From NCBI GenBank assembly GCA_035533075.1, contig DATLUO010000246.1, forward strand, positions 1 to 60,899: DNA of 60,899 nucleotides, given 5' to 3'. The DNA is from Pirellulales bacterium. GTDB lineage: Bacteria; Planctomycetota; Planctomycetia; Pirellulales; JAICIG01. The notes beneath the pieces were generated by a model. The model worked only from the letters and a program-made list of their open reading frames with translations. It made no database searches and was not told the DNA's origin. Position numbers and translations under genes: made by a program. Position 1 is the stretch's first letter. Each line of letters begins with the position of its first letter. This document shows, one piece after another, positions 52,976-60,899 of this stretch.

Positions 52976-55207
52976 ATGAGTACCGCGACGACATGTCCTG
53001 AACCCGACGAGCTGCGGCAGCTTCTCGACGGCACACTGGCCGAGCAACGACTGCACGAATGCACCGAGCATCTCGGCGCGTGCGAATGCTGTCAGGCGAA
53101 ACTGGAGGATCTGGCTACCGAAGGGACGCGGCTGTCGCAAATCTGCAAGCGGCTTCAGCAGGCCGAGCCGGAGGCGACCTCGGCTTACTGGCCGGCCCTG
53201 AAGGCGCTGGGCGCCGCGTCGCCGGCCGTGGCCACGCCGCGCCCAGCGGTCCGCAGTCGCGAGCTGTCGCTCGACTTTCTGGCTCCCGCCGGCGACGCCG
53301 TCTATCTCGGCCGGCTGGGGCAGTTCGACGTGATGCGCGTCGTCGGCCGCGGGGGCATGGGCGTGGTGCTCGAAGCCTTCGACTCGCGGCTGCACCGCAA
53401 CGTGGCCGTCAAAGTGCTCGATCCGGAGTTGGCCGGCGACGACATTGCCCGGCAGCGGTTCTGCCGCGAGGCCCGCGCGGCCGCGTCGATCACGCACGAG
53501 AACGTGGTGGCGGTCCACCAGGTCGAAAAGTCGGGCGAGGGCGGCCTGCCCTACATGGTCATGCAGCTCGTCAGCGGCGAATCGCTGGAAGGCCGCCTGC
53601 AGCGACAGTCGCCGTTGCCGATCGGCGAGGTCGTGCGGATCGGCATGCAGGCCGCGCACGGCCTGGAGGCGGCCCATGCGCAGGGGCTGATTCATCGCGA
53701 CATCAAGCCGGGCAACATCTTGTTGGAATCGCCGCACGACCGCGTGAAGCTCACCGACTTCGGCCTGGCGCGGGCCACGCACGACGTCAAGCTGACCCAG
53801 TCGGGGTTTGTTTCCGGCACGCCCCTGTACATGTCGCCCGAACAGGTGATGGGGCAGGAGGCCGATCCGCGCTCCGACCTGTTCAGCCTGGGTGCGGTGC
53901 TGTACGAAATGTGCGCGGGCCGGCCGCCCTTCGCGGGCGATTCGGCGCTGCTGGTGCTGCGGCAGGTGGTGGAAGAGAAGCACCGCCCCTTGCAAGAGCT
54001 GAACCCCGCCGTACCAGGCTGGCTTTCGCACACGATCGATCGTTTGCTGGCCAAGAAGCCGGCCGACCGCATTCAGACCGCCGCGCACCTGGCGGAGCTG
54101 TTCGACTACGAGTGGGCGCTGATGAAGACCTCGTCGGAAGACGTGCCGACGGTCTGCCGCGAGGCCGCCAAGAAGCGCGCGACGCGCACGCGCTGGCTGG
54201 CCGGCGGCGTCGGCGCGGCCTTTCTCGCACTGGGGCTGTTGGGCGGCAAGTTCCTGGCGAAGAATCCCTCGTTGCCCGCCGCGGCCGTCTCGTCGGCCGA
54301 GCCGGTCCACGTGCTCAGCGCCAATCGCGGCACGGTCTGGTCGGTGGCGTTCGATCCGGCAAGCTCGTCGGTGGCCATGGCCGTCGAAGACGGACGGGTG
54401 CGGCTTTGGGATTTGCAAAGCGAGAGCGTCAAGGCGACGTTCGACGCGCACCGCGACCTGGTGTGGGCGACGCAATTCTCGCGCGGCGGCGAATGGTTCG
54501 CCACCGCCGGCGATGACGGCCTGGTCAAGCTCTGGAATCCGTCGCAGACCAATCCGATCCAGACGTTCGAGCACGCCAACGCGGTCCGCGGGCTGGCACT
54601 GGCGCACGACGACGGCCGTTTGTTTTCCGGCGACCGTCAAGGCGGGCTGCGCGCCTGGGCGATCGAGATCGGTAGCCCTGGCCCTCTCTCGGAGCGAGAG
54701 GCGACGTCGCAGCCCGTGCTCGAAGCACAGCAGCCCGGTGGCATCTATGCGGTTGCCATTTCGCCCGACGACGAAACCTTGGCCACGGCCGGCAGCGACA
54801 AAGCCATACGGCTTTGGAACGCGAAAACGCTGACGCAGAAGCTGCCTCTGGAAGGGCACACCGGGCCGGTCAACGGACTGTCGTTCAACCCCGACGGGCG
54901 GCGTTTGGCGTCGGCCGGCTGGGACAAGACCGTGCGCATCTGGGAGACCGGCAGCGGACAGCTCGTCAAATCATGGTCGGGGCACGACGGCGACATCTGG
55001 GCGGTCGTCTACTCGCCCGACGGCTCGAAGCTGGCGACCGGCGGGCACGACGGCGCGGTGAAGTTGTGGAACGCCGAGAGCGGCGAGCTGCTGGCGACCT
55101 ATCTCGGCCACAAGCTGGCCATTCACACGCTGGCCTTCAATCGCGACGGCACGCTGCTCGCCTCCGGCGGCCGCGACGGCGCGGTGAGGATCTGGAGAGT
55201 CAAGTAG
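52976..55207 (+). CDS. Transmembrane Ser/Thr protein kinase with zinc-finger N-terminus and WD40 sensor domain
   Basis: A 743-residue protein. The first 60 residues have HECTEHLGACECCQAKLE, the His/Cys zinc-binding pattern of anti-sigma (ZAS) domains. The kinase spans about 116-385: GRGGMGVV glycine loop, VAVKVL Lys, HRDIKPGN catalytic loop, DFGLAR, GTPLYMSPEQ. A membrane segment (WLAGGVGAAFLALGLLGGKF, about 405-427) leads to seven or so WD40 blades to the C-terminus (for example LATAGSDKAIRLWNAKT and LASAGWDKTVRIWETGS). WD40 domains bind partners; here probably a periplasmic sensor. The ATG is one base after the sigma stop (TGATATG). Confidence 0.95.
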   Translation: MSTATTCPEPDELRQLLDGTLAEQRLHECTEHLGACECCQAKLEDLATEGTRLSQICKRLQQAEPEATSAYWPALKALGAASPAVATPRPAVRSRELSLDFLAPAGDAVYLGRLGQFDVMRVVGRGGMGVVLEAFDSRLHRNVAVKVLDPELAGDDIARQRFCREARAAASITHENVVAVHQVEKSGEGGLPYMVMQLVSGESLEGRLQRQSPLPIGEVVRIGMQAAHGLEAAHAQGLIHRDIKPGNILLESPHDRVKLTDFGLARATHDVKLTQSGFVSGTPLYMSPEQVMGQEADPRSDLFSLGAVLYEMCAGRPPFAGDSALLVLRQVVEEKHRPLQELNPAVPGWLSHTIDRLLAKKPADRIQTAAHLAELFDYEWALMKTSSEDVPTVCREAAKKRATRTRWLAGGVGAAFLALGLLGGKFLAKNPSLPAAAVSSAEPVHVLSANRGTVWSVAFDPASSSVAMAVEDGRVRLWDLQSESVKATFDAHRDLVWATQFSRGGEWFATAGDDGLVKLWNPSQTNPIQTFEHANAVRGLALAHDDGRLFSGDRQGGLRAWAIEIGSPGPLSEREATSQPVLEAQQPGGIYAVAISPDDETLATAGSDKAIRLWNAKTLTQKLPLEGHTGPVNGLSFNPDGRRLASAGWDKTVRIWETGSGQLVKSWSGHDGDIWAVVYSPDGSKLATGGHDGAVKLWNAESGELLATYLGHKLAIHTLAFNRDGTLLASGGRDGAVRIWRVK

Positions 55208-55240
55208 GCCGCCTGCGCTCTGCCCCAGCCACCGGCAGCA

Positions 55241-55765
55241 CTACTTGGCGTCGTCTGCGGATTGCTCGCTTTCCTTTGCCGGCACGGGCTCGCTCGGCGC
55301 CGCGTGCTCGGCGCTGCCGTGCGCGCCTTCATGATGGACCGCTTCCAGCGAGGCGCCTTTCATCAGCTTCACGTCGGATTCACGGCCGATGTGCTCCTTG
55401 CGCTCCTCCGAATAGCGGCCGTGATAGCCGAACAGGCCGTTCATGCGGGCCCCGATGTCGGGCACCAGCGCCAGGCAGAGAAACACCGACATGATCGACG
55501 CCGGGATCGTCAACACGTATTTCCAGTTGGCCTCGTACTTCACGTGCATGAAGAACAAGATCACCAGCATCGCCTTGGTGCAGGAGACGGCGGTCATGAA
55601 CATCCTGCCGACCGCCGGGGTATCGTGCCAGGGCCAGTAGCGGGAGTACGTGAAGAACGACATCGTCGTCAGCACGCACAGCGCGAGAAAGACGTAGATG
55701 TATTTGGCGATCCCGCCGTGATCGTCGTGCCCGGCGTGGTCGTGGTGCGTGGCTGCGTGTGACAT
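55241..55765 (-). CDS. ctaF: Cytochrome c oxidase subunit IV (CtaF-type)
   Basis: A 174-residue membrane protein with His-rich N-terminus (THHDHAGHDDHGG), then three spans: YIYVFLALCVLTTMSFFTYS, GRMFMTAVSCTKAMLVILFF and WKYVLTIPASIMSVFLCLAL. Prokaryotic COX4-type subunits have this three-span pattern and help assemble aa3/caa3 oxidases. The charged tail (HEGAHGSAEHAAPSEPVPAK) is longer than usual. ATG 55765 lies 4 bases after the subunit III stop; a longer frame to 55819 is less likely. Confidence 0.85.
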   Translation of the reverse strand: MSHAATHHDHAGHDDHGGIAKYIYVFLALCVLTTMSFFTYSRYWPWHDTPAVGRMFMTAVSCTKAMLVILFFMHVKYEANWKYVLTIPASIMSVFLCLALVPDIGARMNGLFGYHGRYSEERKEHIGRESDVKLMKGASLEAVHHEGAHGSAEHAAPSEPVPAKESEQSADDAK

Positions 55766-55769
55766 AAGT

Positions 55770-56684
55770 TCAAAACAGGTACAACAGGGGAAACAAGAAA
55801 ATCCAGACGAGATCGACAAAGTGCCAATAGAGGCCGATGTTTTCGATCGCCCCGGCCCAGGCGGCGTCGAGCAGCTTCGTGGCCAGAATGCCGAACACGA
55901 TCAGCCCGATCAGCACGTGCAGGGCGTGAAAGCCGGTGAGCAGAAAGTAGGTGCTGGCCCACATGTTGCCGCCGGGAATCACCACCGGCATCTTCAGCCA
56001 GGAATGCTCTTCGTTCATGCCGCCGGCGTGCGGCGCGCTTTCGTCGACCGGCATCGGCATGATTTCGGCCGCCACCAAGGCCAGCTTGTGCTCGTCGGCC
56101 GAAATGGTCTCGTTTTGCAATCGTTCCAGCAAGGCGATGTCTTCGCTGTGCTTGGCCGCCTCGTCCGGGTCGGCCTTGATCTCGGTCAAGAGCGCGGTGG
56201 CGCGTGCCCGTACCGCCGAGCCGAAATAAATATCGGGCTTCTCATAGACGCGGCTGCGGGGATACCACGGGTAGATGCCGTGGGCGAACTTGGCGTTGTA
56301 TTCGTACATCTTCACGCCCAAAAAGACGCCGCCTAATGCCAGCGTGACGACGATCCAAAACTTGGCGTTGGCGGCGTTGTTCGTTTTGGCCGCTTCCAGG
56401 GCCAACACCACGCTGACGCTGGAGCAGATCAACACGAAGGTGTTGAACGCGCCGATCGGCTCGCTGAGGTGGACTTCGTGCGTGGCCGGCCACACCGGCG
56501 CCCCGAAGCGGATGACGATGTACACGCCGATCAAGGCGGCGAAAAACATGATCTCGGTCGAGAGAAACAGCCACATGAAGAGCTTGCCATTGGAGATCGG
56601 CAGGCCCGGATGGTATTCGAGCTTGGGCGGATGACCGTAATGTCCGCCGGCGTGGAGGTCGTGCGTGGGGGCCGCGATTGCCAT
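55770..56684 (-). CDS. ctaE: Cytochrome c oxidase subunit III
   Basis: A 304-residue subunit III. Spans include [82 protein letters not shown] and [20 protein letters not shown]. The conserved [11 protein letters not shown] and WHFVDLVWI motifs identify it. Between the third and fourth spans there is an insertion of about 95 soluble residues ([20 protein letters not shown] to [11 protein letters not shown]) that is absent in ordinary subunit III. The ATG is directly preceded by a 7-bp repeat that contains the ctaB stop. Confidence 0.92.
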   Translation of the reverse strand: MAIAAPTHDLHAGGHYGHPPKLEYHPGLPISNGKLFMWLFLSTEIMFFAALIGVYIVIRFGAPVWPATHEVHLSEPIGAFNTFVLICSSVSVVLALEAAKTNNAANAKFWIVVTLALGGVFLGVKMYEYNAKFAHGIYPWYPRSRVYEKPDIYFGSAVRARATALLTEIKADPDEAAKHSEDIALLERLQNETISADEHKLALVAAEIMPMPVDESAPHAGGMNEEHSWLKMPVVIPGGNMWASTYFLLTGFHALHVLIGLIVFGILATKLLDAAWAGAIENIGLYWHFVDLVWIFLFPLLYLF

Positions 56685-56689
56685 TGAAT

Positions 56690-56712
56690 TGTCAGTTGTC
56701 CGTGGTCAGTAG
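56690..56712. repeat. Heptanucleotide repeat at the ctaB/ctaE junction
   Basis: Read on the minus strand: ACTGACC ACGGACA ACTGACA, the same 7-bp family as before the GH57 gene. It contains the ctaB TGA stop and ends a few bases before the ctaE ATG. Confidence 0.75.
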
Positions 56713-57611
56713 CGAAAAGGTCCGGCGGTCAGCCACAGGAGCAGCGCCGGCAGGTAAATCAACGATGCCCGCAATAAGGCCCGCGCCGTCTGCTCGTTCA
56801 TCCACAGCAGAAACGCCGCGGCGCAAGCAAGCTGCCCTAGGCTGAGCAGCAAGGCCCACACAAAATACGTCGGACCGGCGAAGCTGATCAAGGCCGGCAG
56901 CAGGCTGACGGGCACCAGGGCCAGGGCCGCCAGCACGGCCTGGGCGCCTGCCCGCAGGCCGCTGGGATCGACGACCGTCAACATCTTCAGTCCGGCGGCC
57001 GAGTATTGCCGGCGGTAAAGCCAGGCGATGGCCATGAAGTGCGGGAACTGCCAGAGAAAGACGATCGCGAACAGTGTGGCCGCGGTCAGGTTCAGCCGAC
57101 CGCCGACCGCGGTCCAACCCATCAACACCGGCATGGCCCCGGCGACCGCGCCCACGGCGGTGTTGCTCGGCGAGCGCGACTTGAGCGGCGTATAGACGCC
57201 GACATAAAGGAACCAAGTCAAGGCGCCCAGCGCCGCGGTGAGCACGTTGACCAGGAGTGCCAGATAGGCCGCCCCGGCCAGGCTGGCGAGGGTGCCCAGC
57301 AGCAACACCTCGCGGCCGCTCAACCGCGCGGCCGGCAAAGGCCGGTCGGCGGTGCGCTCCATCAAGGCGTCGCTATGCCGCTCCAGCCACTGGTTCCAAG
57401 CGCTGGCTCCCGCGGCCACCAGCACGGTGCCCATTACGGCGTGAGCGAGCAGCCACAGGTCGGGCACGCCGGCGCTGGCCACCACGGCGGCCACCGCCAC
57501 CGTCACCAGTTCCATCAGCACGATCTTGGGCTTGGTCAACTCGATGTAGTCGGCCGCGCGCTGCCAGCCTACGGCACGTGCGGGAAGATACGAAGCAGTC
57601 GAAATGCTCAT
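56706..57611 (-). CDS. ctaB: Protoheme IX farnesyltransferase (heme O synthase)
   Basis: A 301-residue multi-span enzyme of the UbiA family that adds a farnesyl group to heme b to make heme O, the precursor of heme A for this oxidase. Motifs: YIELTKPKIVLMELVTVAVA, AGASAWNQWLERHSDALMER TADRPL (prenyl-diphosphate Asp/Asn motif variant) and FLYVGVYTPLKSRSPSNTAV GAVAGAMPVLMG. The ATG overlaps the ctaA TGA as ATGA, so the two are coupled. Confidence 0.95.
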   Translation of the reverse strand: MSISTASYLPARAVGWQRAADYIELTKPKIVLMELVTVAVAAVVASAGVPDLWLLAHAVMGTVLVAAGASAWNQWLERHSDALMERTADRPLPAARLSGREVLLLGTLASLAGAAYLALLVNVLTAALGALTWFLYVGVYTPLKSRSPSNTAVGAVAGAMPVLMGWTAVGGRLNLTAATLFAIVFLWQFPHFMAIAWLYRRQYSAAGLKMLTVVDPSGLRAGAQAVLAALALVPVSLLPALISFAGPTYFVWALLLSLGQLACAAAFLLWMNEQTARALLRASLIYLPALLLWLTAGPFRY

Positions 57612-58783
57612 GCCATCGCCCCCGTTGGTGGCTGGGGCAGAGGCTGGCCACGTAGCGGTCGAGAATGCTCAAAAACGCCGCGGCCAGCCGATGCCCCAGT
57701 CGCGTCACCACCGGGGCATCGCTGGCCGGCAGCGTCTGTTGGCAATTGCGAGTCGATTCCGGCCAGCTCTGCCCCAGCCACCGCGAATGTGTCGTTGCCG
57801 ACCGCGTGCAGTATAGTTGACGCTTCCCGCCAGGCTCGCAGGGCCAGCACCACCGAGACAGCCAGAATGAGCGACCCCGTCGCCACGTGCCCGGTGGTCA
57901 CGGCGGCCTGCAAAAAACTCTCGCGGCGGACGACGTAATTGGCAGCCCACGGATAATCAGCCAGCCAAGCCGGCCAGCCGTAGTTGACCACCCACGCGCC
58001 GCAGCCGAGCGCGAGTTGCACACCCACGAGACCCAGCAGCAGTTCTGCCGGCCGCCGCAGCCAGGCGTTGCCGGCCGCTTCGCGCCAGGTTCGCAGCCGG
58101 AGCATCACCACGTGTCCGACGACGGCCGCCGCGACGAGCAGGTGAAACCAAACGGCGATGCGAAACAGGCCGGCATCGGCCGTTACCTGCACATGCCGCA
58201 ATTGCGAGCCAAGCAGGAGTTGCACGTAGACCAGCGCCGCCGTGGTCGTGGCGAGATTTTGGATTTTGGATTTTGGATTTTGGATTGCAACAAAGCCTTC
58301 CCCTCTTCCAAGCCATCGTCTTGACGTTAGCGTTGCCAGAGCGGCGGTCAACGCGAAAAACGCCGGGCCTACGCAACCGTGTATCTGAGCCAGCAGTCGC
58401 TCGTCGAGCACTACACGCAGCCCGCCGAGCACGCCCTGCAAGATCACCCCGCCGACGGCGATCGAGGCCATCCAACGCATCCAACGGCGAGCGTCTTTCT
58501 TCCAGATGGCCCCGGCCAAAGCGATGGTAAGCAGACCGACCGTGGCCGCGAGCAGCCGGTGGCCGTGCTCGATGAATCGATCCCAGGGGCCGAAAAGCCA
58601 CGTCTGCCAGGGATAGAGAAAGAGGTTGTAACCATAGGTCGTGGGCCAGTCGGGCACGGCCATGCCGGCGTCGTAGGTGGTGACCAGTCCGCCGACCCAG
58701 ATCAGTGGGAACGTCGCGCAGGCCAACAGCACCGCAAGTCGATGCGGCCACAGGCTCGGCGTTGGGCTGGCGGTCTGGGTCAT
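57608..58783 (-). CDS. ctaA: Heme A synthase (COX15/CtaA)
   Basis: A 391-residue membrane enzyme that oxidises heme O to heme A. Family features: CATFPLIWVGGLVTTYDAGM AVPDWPTTYG at the first span, FIEHGHRLLAATVGLLTIAL (heme-ligand His), VILQGVLGGLRVVLDERLLA and QIHGCVGPAFFALTAALATL (second His), then VWFHLLVAAAVVGHVVMLRL and further spans ending at about residue 330. Residues 170-185 (NPKSKIQNL) come from a 7-bp ATTTTGG array inside the gene. The last 55 residues are encoded by the MITE-like repeat 57627-57782, so the native C-terminus seems replaced. The gene ends with TGA overlapping ctaB. Confidence 0.93.
   Translation of the reverse strand: MTQTASPTPSLWPHRLAVLLACATFPLIWVGGLVTTYDAGMAVPDWPTTYGYNLFLYPWQTWLFGPWDRFIEHGHRLLAATVGLLTIALAGAIWKKDARRWMRWMASIAVGGVILQGVLGGLRVVLDERLLAQIHGCVGPAFFALTAALATLTSRRWLGRGEGFVAIQNPKSKIQNLATTTAALVYVQLLLGSQLRHVQVTADAGLFRIAVWFHLLVAAAVVGHVVMLRLRTWREAAGNAWLRRPAELLLGLVGVQLALGCGAWVVNYGWPAWLADYPWAANYVVRRESFLQAAVTTGHVATGSLILAVSVVLALRAWREASTILHAVGNDTFAVAGAELAGIDSQLPTDAAGQRCPGGDATGASAGRGVFEHSRPLRGQPLPQPPTGAMA
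57627..57782. repeat. Copy B of the MITE-like repeat, forming the ctaA 3' end
   Basis: The element begins GGTGGCTGGGGCAGAGGCTG and ends with TCTGCCCCAGCCACC, 15 bases exactly complementary to its start. The inner stem GATGCCCC/GGGGCATC is in the reverse order of the copy at 3253-3405. It lies entirely in the ctaA reading frame just before its stop. Confidence 0.8.
58255..58286. repeat. ATTTTGG heptanucleotide array within ctaA
   Basis: Four perfect copies of ATTTTGG plus ATT, in the coding region of ctaA, encoding on the minus strand QNPKSKIQNL-type residues. The array is AT-rich against a very GC-rich gene and lies at the junction between the two four-helix halves of the protein. Confidence 0.9.
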
Positions 58784-58810
58784 TTTTCAGTGTGCTGAAC
58801 GGAACAATCT

Positions 58811-58969
58811 GTAGGGTGGGACCAGCGAGCTTGCGAGCGCTGGCCCACCATCGTAAGGCGACAGGCATCAGGCGTCAGGCGTCAGGTTGTTTGTCCTGAC
58901 GCCTGATGCCTGAAACCAGACTCCTTAATCGGTGGGCCGGCGCTCGCAAGCTCGCTGGTCCCACCCTAC
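58811..58969. repeat. REPIN with heptamer palindrome in the spacer
   Basis: Left REP 58811-58850, inverse right REP 58930-58969. The spacer contains 7-bp series GGCGACA GGCATCA GGCGTCA GGCGTCA and its near complement (GCCTGAT, GCCTGAA), forming a nested inverted repeat. It separates ctaD from ctaA in the oxidase cluster. Confidence 0.9.
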
Positions 58970-58971
58970 AC

Positions 58972-60777
58972 TCAATGCTGCGCCGGCGGCGGCACGTAGC
59001 CTTCGGGCGGCGGTTGGGTCTGGGGATAATCATCGGTCTCGACTTCCGGCGAGCCGTATTCATAGGGCCCGCGGTAAACAATCGGCTGCATGTCGAAGTT
59101 GCCGTGGCCGGGCGGGCTGGGAGCAAACCATTCCAGCGAGTTGGCGTGCCACGGGTTTCGGCCGCACTTGGGGCCGAAGAAAATGCTGTAGATGAAGTTC
59201 GCCGCAAAGATGATCTGCGCCGCTCCCATGCCGAAGGCGCACATGCTGATGAATTGGTTCATCCCTTGCAGGTGGGCGAACGTCTCGTAGTGATAAGGAT
59301 CGGCCAGGCGCCGCGGAAAACCGCCGGCGCCCAGAATGTGCATCAGGTAGAACGTGCCGTTGAAGAAGATGAACGACAGGAAGAAGTGAATCTTGCCCCA
59401 GAACTCGTTCATCATCCGGCCGAACATCTTGGGAAACCAGAAGTAAATGCCGCCGAACACGCCGAACGCCGTGCCGCCGAACAGCACGTAGTGAATGTGG
59501 GCCACGATGAAATAGGTGTCGTGGATGAACACGTCGACCGGCGTGGCGGCCATGAAAATGCCCGACAGCCCGCCGATGATGAACATCGACACGAACGACA
59601 ACGCGAACAGCATGGCCGTGGTGAATTGCAGCTTGCCGCCCCAGATGGTGCCCAGCCAGTTGAAAACCTTGATGGCGCTGGGCAGGGCGATCATCATCGT
59701 CGAAACCATGAAGGTCATGCCCAGGGCGGGATTCATGCCCGACATGAACATGTGGTGCCCCCAAACGATGAAGCCCAGTCCCGCGATGCCGGCGATGGAG
59801 TAGATCATCGGCTTGTAGCCGAACAGCGGCTTGCGCGAGAAGCAACTGATGATGTCGGAGACCATGCCCATCGCCGGCAGGATCATGATGTAGACGGCCG
59901 GGTGCGAGTAGAACCAGAAGAGGTGTTGCCAGAGCAGCGGCTGGCCGCCGCCCGCTCCGGCCGACACGTTGTTCACGATCAGCCCTTCCGGCACGAAAAA
60001 GCCGGTGTGCAGCAGGCGGTCGAGCACCTGCATGAACAAGGCGGCGGTGAGCACCGGCAGGGCGAACGCCTGCAAAATGGCCGTGATGAACATGGCCCAG
60101 ATCGTCATCGGCAGGCGGAACATCGTCATGCCGGGCGCCCGCATCTGGATGATGGTGGTCATGTAGTTGACCGAACCCATCATCGACGAGATGCCGACGA
60201 AGATCAGCCCGATCAGCCAATAGGTTTGCCCGTTCAGGCTGCCGGGCGAGGCGGAATCGACCGCCGACAAGGGCGGGTAGCCGGTCCAGCCGGAGTTCGA
60301 GGCCCCGCCGGGCACGAAAAAGCTGGCAATCATGCAGACGAACGCCGGCCACATGAACCAATAGCTGAGCATGTTCAGCGTGGGAAAGGCCATGTCGTCG
60401 GCGCCGATCATGAGCGGAATCAGAAAGTTGCCGAACGCGCCGGCCAGGATCGGGATGATCACGAAAAAGATCATCACCGAGGCGTGCATGGTGAAGAGCA
60501 TGGTGTAGAACTCGGGCGAGATTTGCCCGCCTTCGCCCGCGAACAGCCGCGCTCCGACGATCGGCATTTCGGTCCAGGGCCAGGCCAACTGCCAGCGCAC
60601 GGCGAGTGCCAGCAGCCCACCCACCACAAACCAGAGCAGGGTGGAAAACAGGAATTGCAGGCCGATCACCTTGTGATCGAGCGAAAAGACATAGGTCCGC
60701 AGAAAGCCGGCCGAGTGTTCGTGGCCGGGCGCGTGGGCCGCATCGTGGGCATGCGCGCCGAAGGTAGTCGAGCTCAT
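58972..60777 (-). CDS. ctaD: Cytochrome c oxidase subunit I, A2 type
   Basis: A 601-residue catalytic subunit of the proton-pumping heme-copper oxidase. From ATG 60777 (GGCGAGGATTG upstream) it starts MSSTTFGAHAHDAAHAPGHE with a His-rich leader. Heme ligand His in TMHASVMIFF; Cu(B) and tyrosine region FWFYSHPAVYIMILPAMGMV; IVWGHHMFMSGMNP (Cu(B) histidines); and YFIVAHIHYVLFGGTAFGVF (heme ligands). The YSHPAV motif, lacking the Glu of HPEVY, places it in the A2 group, where a Tyr/Ser pair replaces the D-channel Glu. Twelve or more spans are present. The genes for heme A synthesis follow in the same direction. Confidence 0.97.
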   Translation of the reverse strand: MSSTTFGAHAHDAAHAPGHEHSAGFLRTYVFSLDHKVIGLQFLFSTLLWFVVGGLLALAVRWQLAWPWTEMPIVGARLFAGEGGQISPEFYTMLFTMHASVMIFFVIIPILAGAFGNFLIPLMIGADDMAFPTLNMLSYWFMWPAFVCMIASFFVPGGASNSGWTGYPPLSAVDSASPGSLNGQTYWLIGLIFVGISSMMGSVNYMTTIIQMRAPGMTMFRLPMTIWAMFITAILQAFALPVLTAALFMQVLDRLLHTGFFVPEGLIVNNVSAGAGGGQPLLWQHLFWFYSHPAVYIMILPAMGMVSDIISCFSRKPLFGYKPMIYSIAGIAGLGFIVWGHHMFMSGMNPALGMTFMVSTMMIALPSAIKVFNWLGTIWGGKLQFTTAMLFALSFVSMFIIGGLSGIFMAATPVDVFIHDTYFIVAHIHYVLFGGTAFGVFGGIYFWFPKMFGRMMNEFWGKIHFFLSFIFFNGTFYLMHILGAGGFPRRLADPYHYETFAHLQGMNQFISMCAFGMGAAQIIFAANFIYSIFFGPKCGRNPWHANSLEWFAPSPPGHGNFDMQPIVYRGPYEYGSPEVETDDYPQTQPPPEGYVPPPAQH

Positions 60778-60814
60778 ATCAATCAATCCTCGCCTTTTTT
60801 TGTTGGCGTTGGGC

Positions 60815-60899
60815 GTAGGGTGGGACCAGCGAGCTTGCGAGTGCCGGCCCACCGTAATCGACGTCACTATCGGTGGGCCAGCGCTCGCAAGCTCGCTGG
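60815..60899. repeat. REPIN cut by the window end
   Basis: Left REP 60815-60854 and an inverse right REP from about 60870, with a 16-base spacer; the right copy is truncated by the end of the window. It lies just upstream of the ctaD start, possibly between ctaC and ctaD if subunit II is the next gene. Confidence 0.88.

Overview
The window looks like a chromosomal segment from a Planctomycetota bacterium, probably Pirellulales-like. The evidence is a high GC content, a DUF1501 Tat protein, a DUF1559 prepilin-like protein, an ECF sigma factor paired with a zinc-finger/kinase/WD40 protein, two DUF4058 proteins, and very many short palindromic intergenic repeats. No rRNA, tRNA, CRISPR array, prophage or transposase gene is seen.

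Layout. 1-12 kb: a 7-bp tandem array, a lipoprotein overlapping kdsA, a deleted and frameshifted neutral-ceramidase-like pseudogene, a membrane protein with a pseudopilin-like tail, a DUF1559 gene broken by one in-frame TGA, DUF1501, three small unknown genes and a Gfo/Idh/MocA oxidoreductase. 12-17 kb: groES and groEL split by a palindromic REPIN, an orphan HicB and a TPR protein. 16.8-33 kb: galT, a GH57 glucan enzyme, DUF4058, a methyltransferase, a 25-residue lysine-rich peptide, GNAT, aldehyde dehydrogenase, a DEAD-box helicase, XTP pyrophosphatase, an NtrC-type regulator, aconitase and a GT4 glycosyltransferase. 33.4-35.7 kb: a glycogen-debranching-type enzyme. With galT, GH57 and GT4 this suggests storage-glucan and sugar-nucleotide metabolism.

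36-49.4 kb is the most unusual part. It opens with a protein joining an HPF/RaiA-like ribosome-hibernation domain to a sigma-70-like half, followed 18 bp later by a hemerythrin-like protein and then a single-span membrane protein. Next come a ptsI remnant, a higBA toxin-antitoxin module, a remnant of the PolX PHP domain, a pyruvate-oxidase-like TPP enzyme, a small unknown protein, a 1032-residue FAD/Fe-S dehydrogenase, a tail-anchored SDR, a mandelate-racemase-type enzyme, a DUF6496 protein, a PCC-domain (DUF296) protein and a broken phosphoribosyltransferase-hydrolase fusion. I read this as a partly decayed stress/redox island.

49-61 kb: a secreted HEAT/vWA protein, DUF2784, a second DUF4058, the ECF/kinase pair, and a minus-strand aerobic oxidase cluster transcribed as ctaD, ctaA, ctaB, ctaE, ctaF (A2-type subunit I; subunit II would lie outside the window).

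Two genome-scale patterns cross these regions. First, nearly every simple tandem repeat has a 7-bp period although the sequences differ, like the heptanucleotide STRRs of cyanobacteria. Second, several intergenic palindrome families begin with GTAG and occur as inverted pairs, matching REP/REPIN elements moved by RAYT transposases. These repeats supply stop codons, split an operon and encode parts of proteins.
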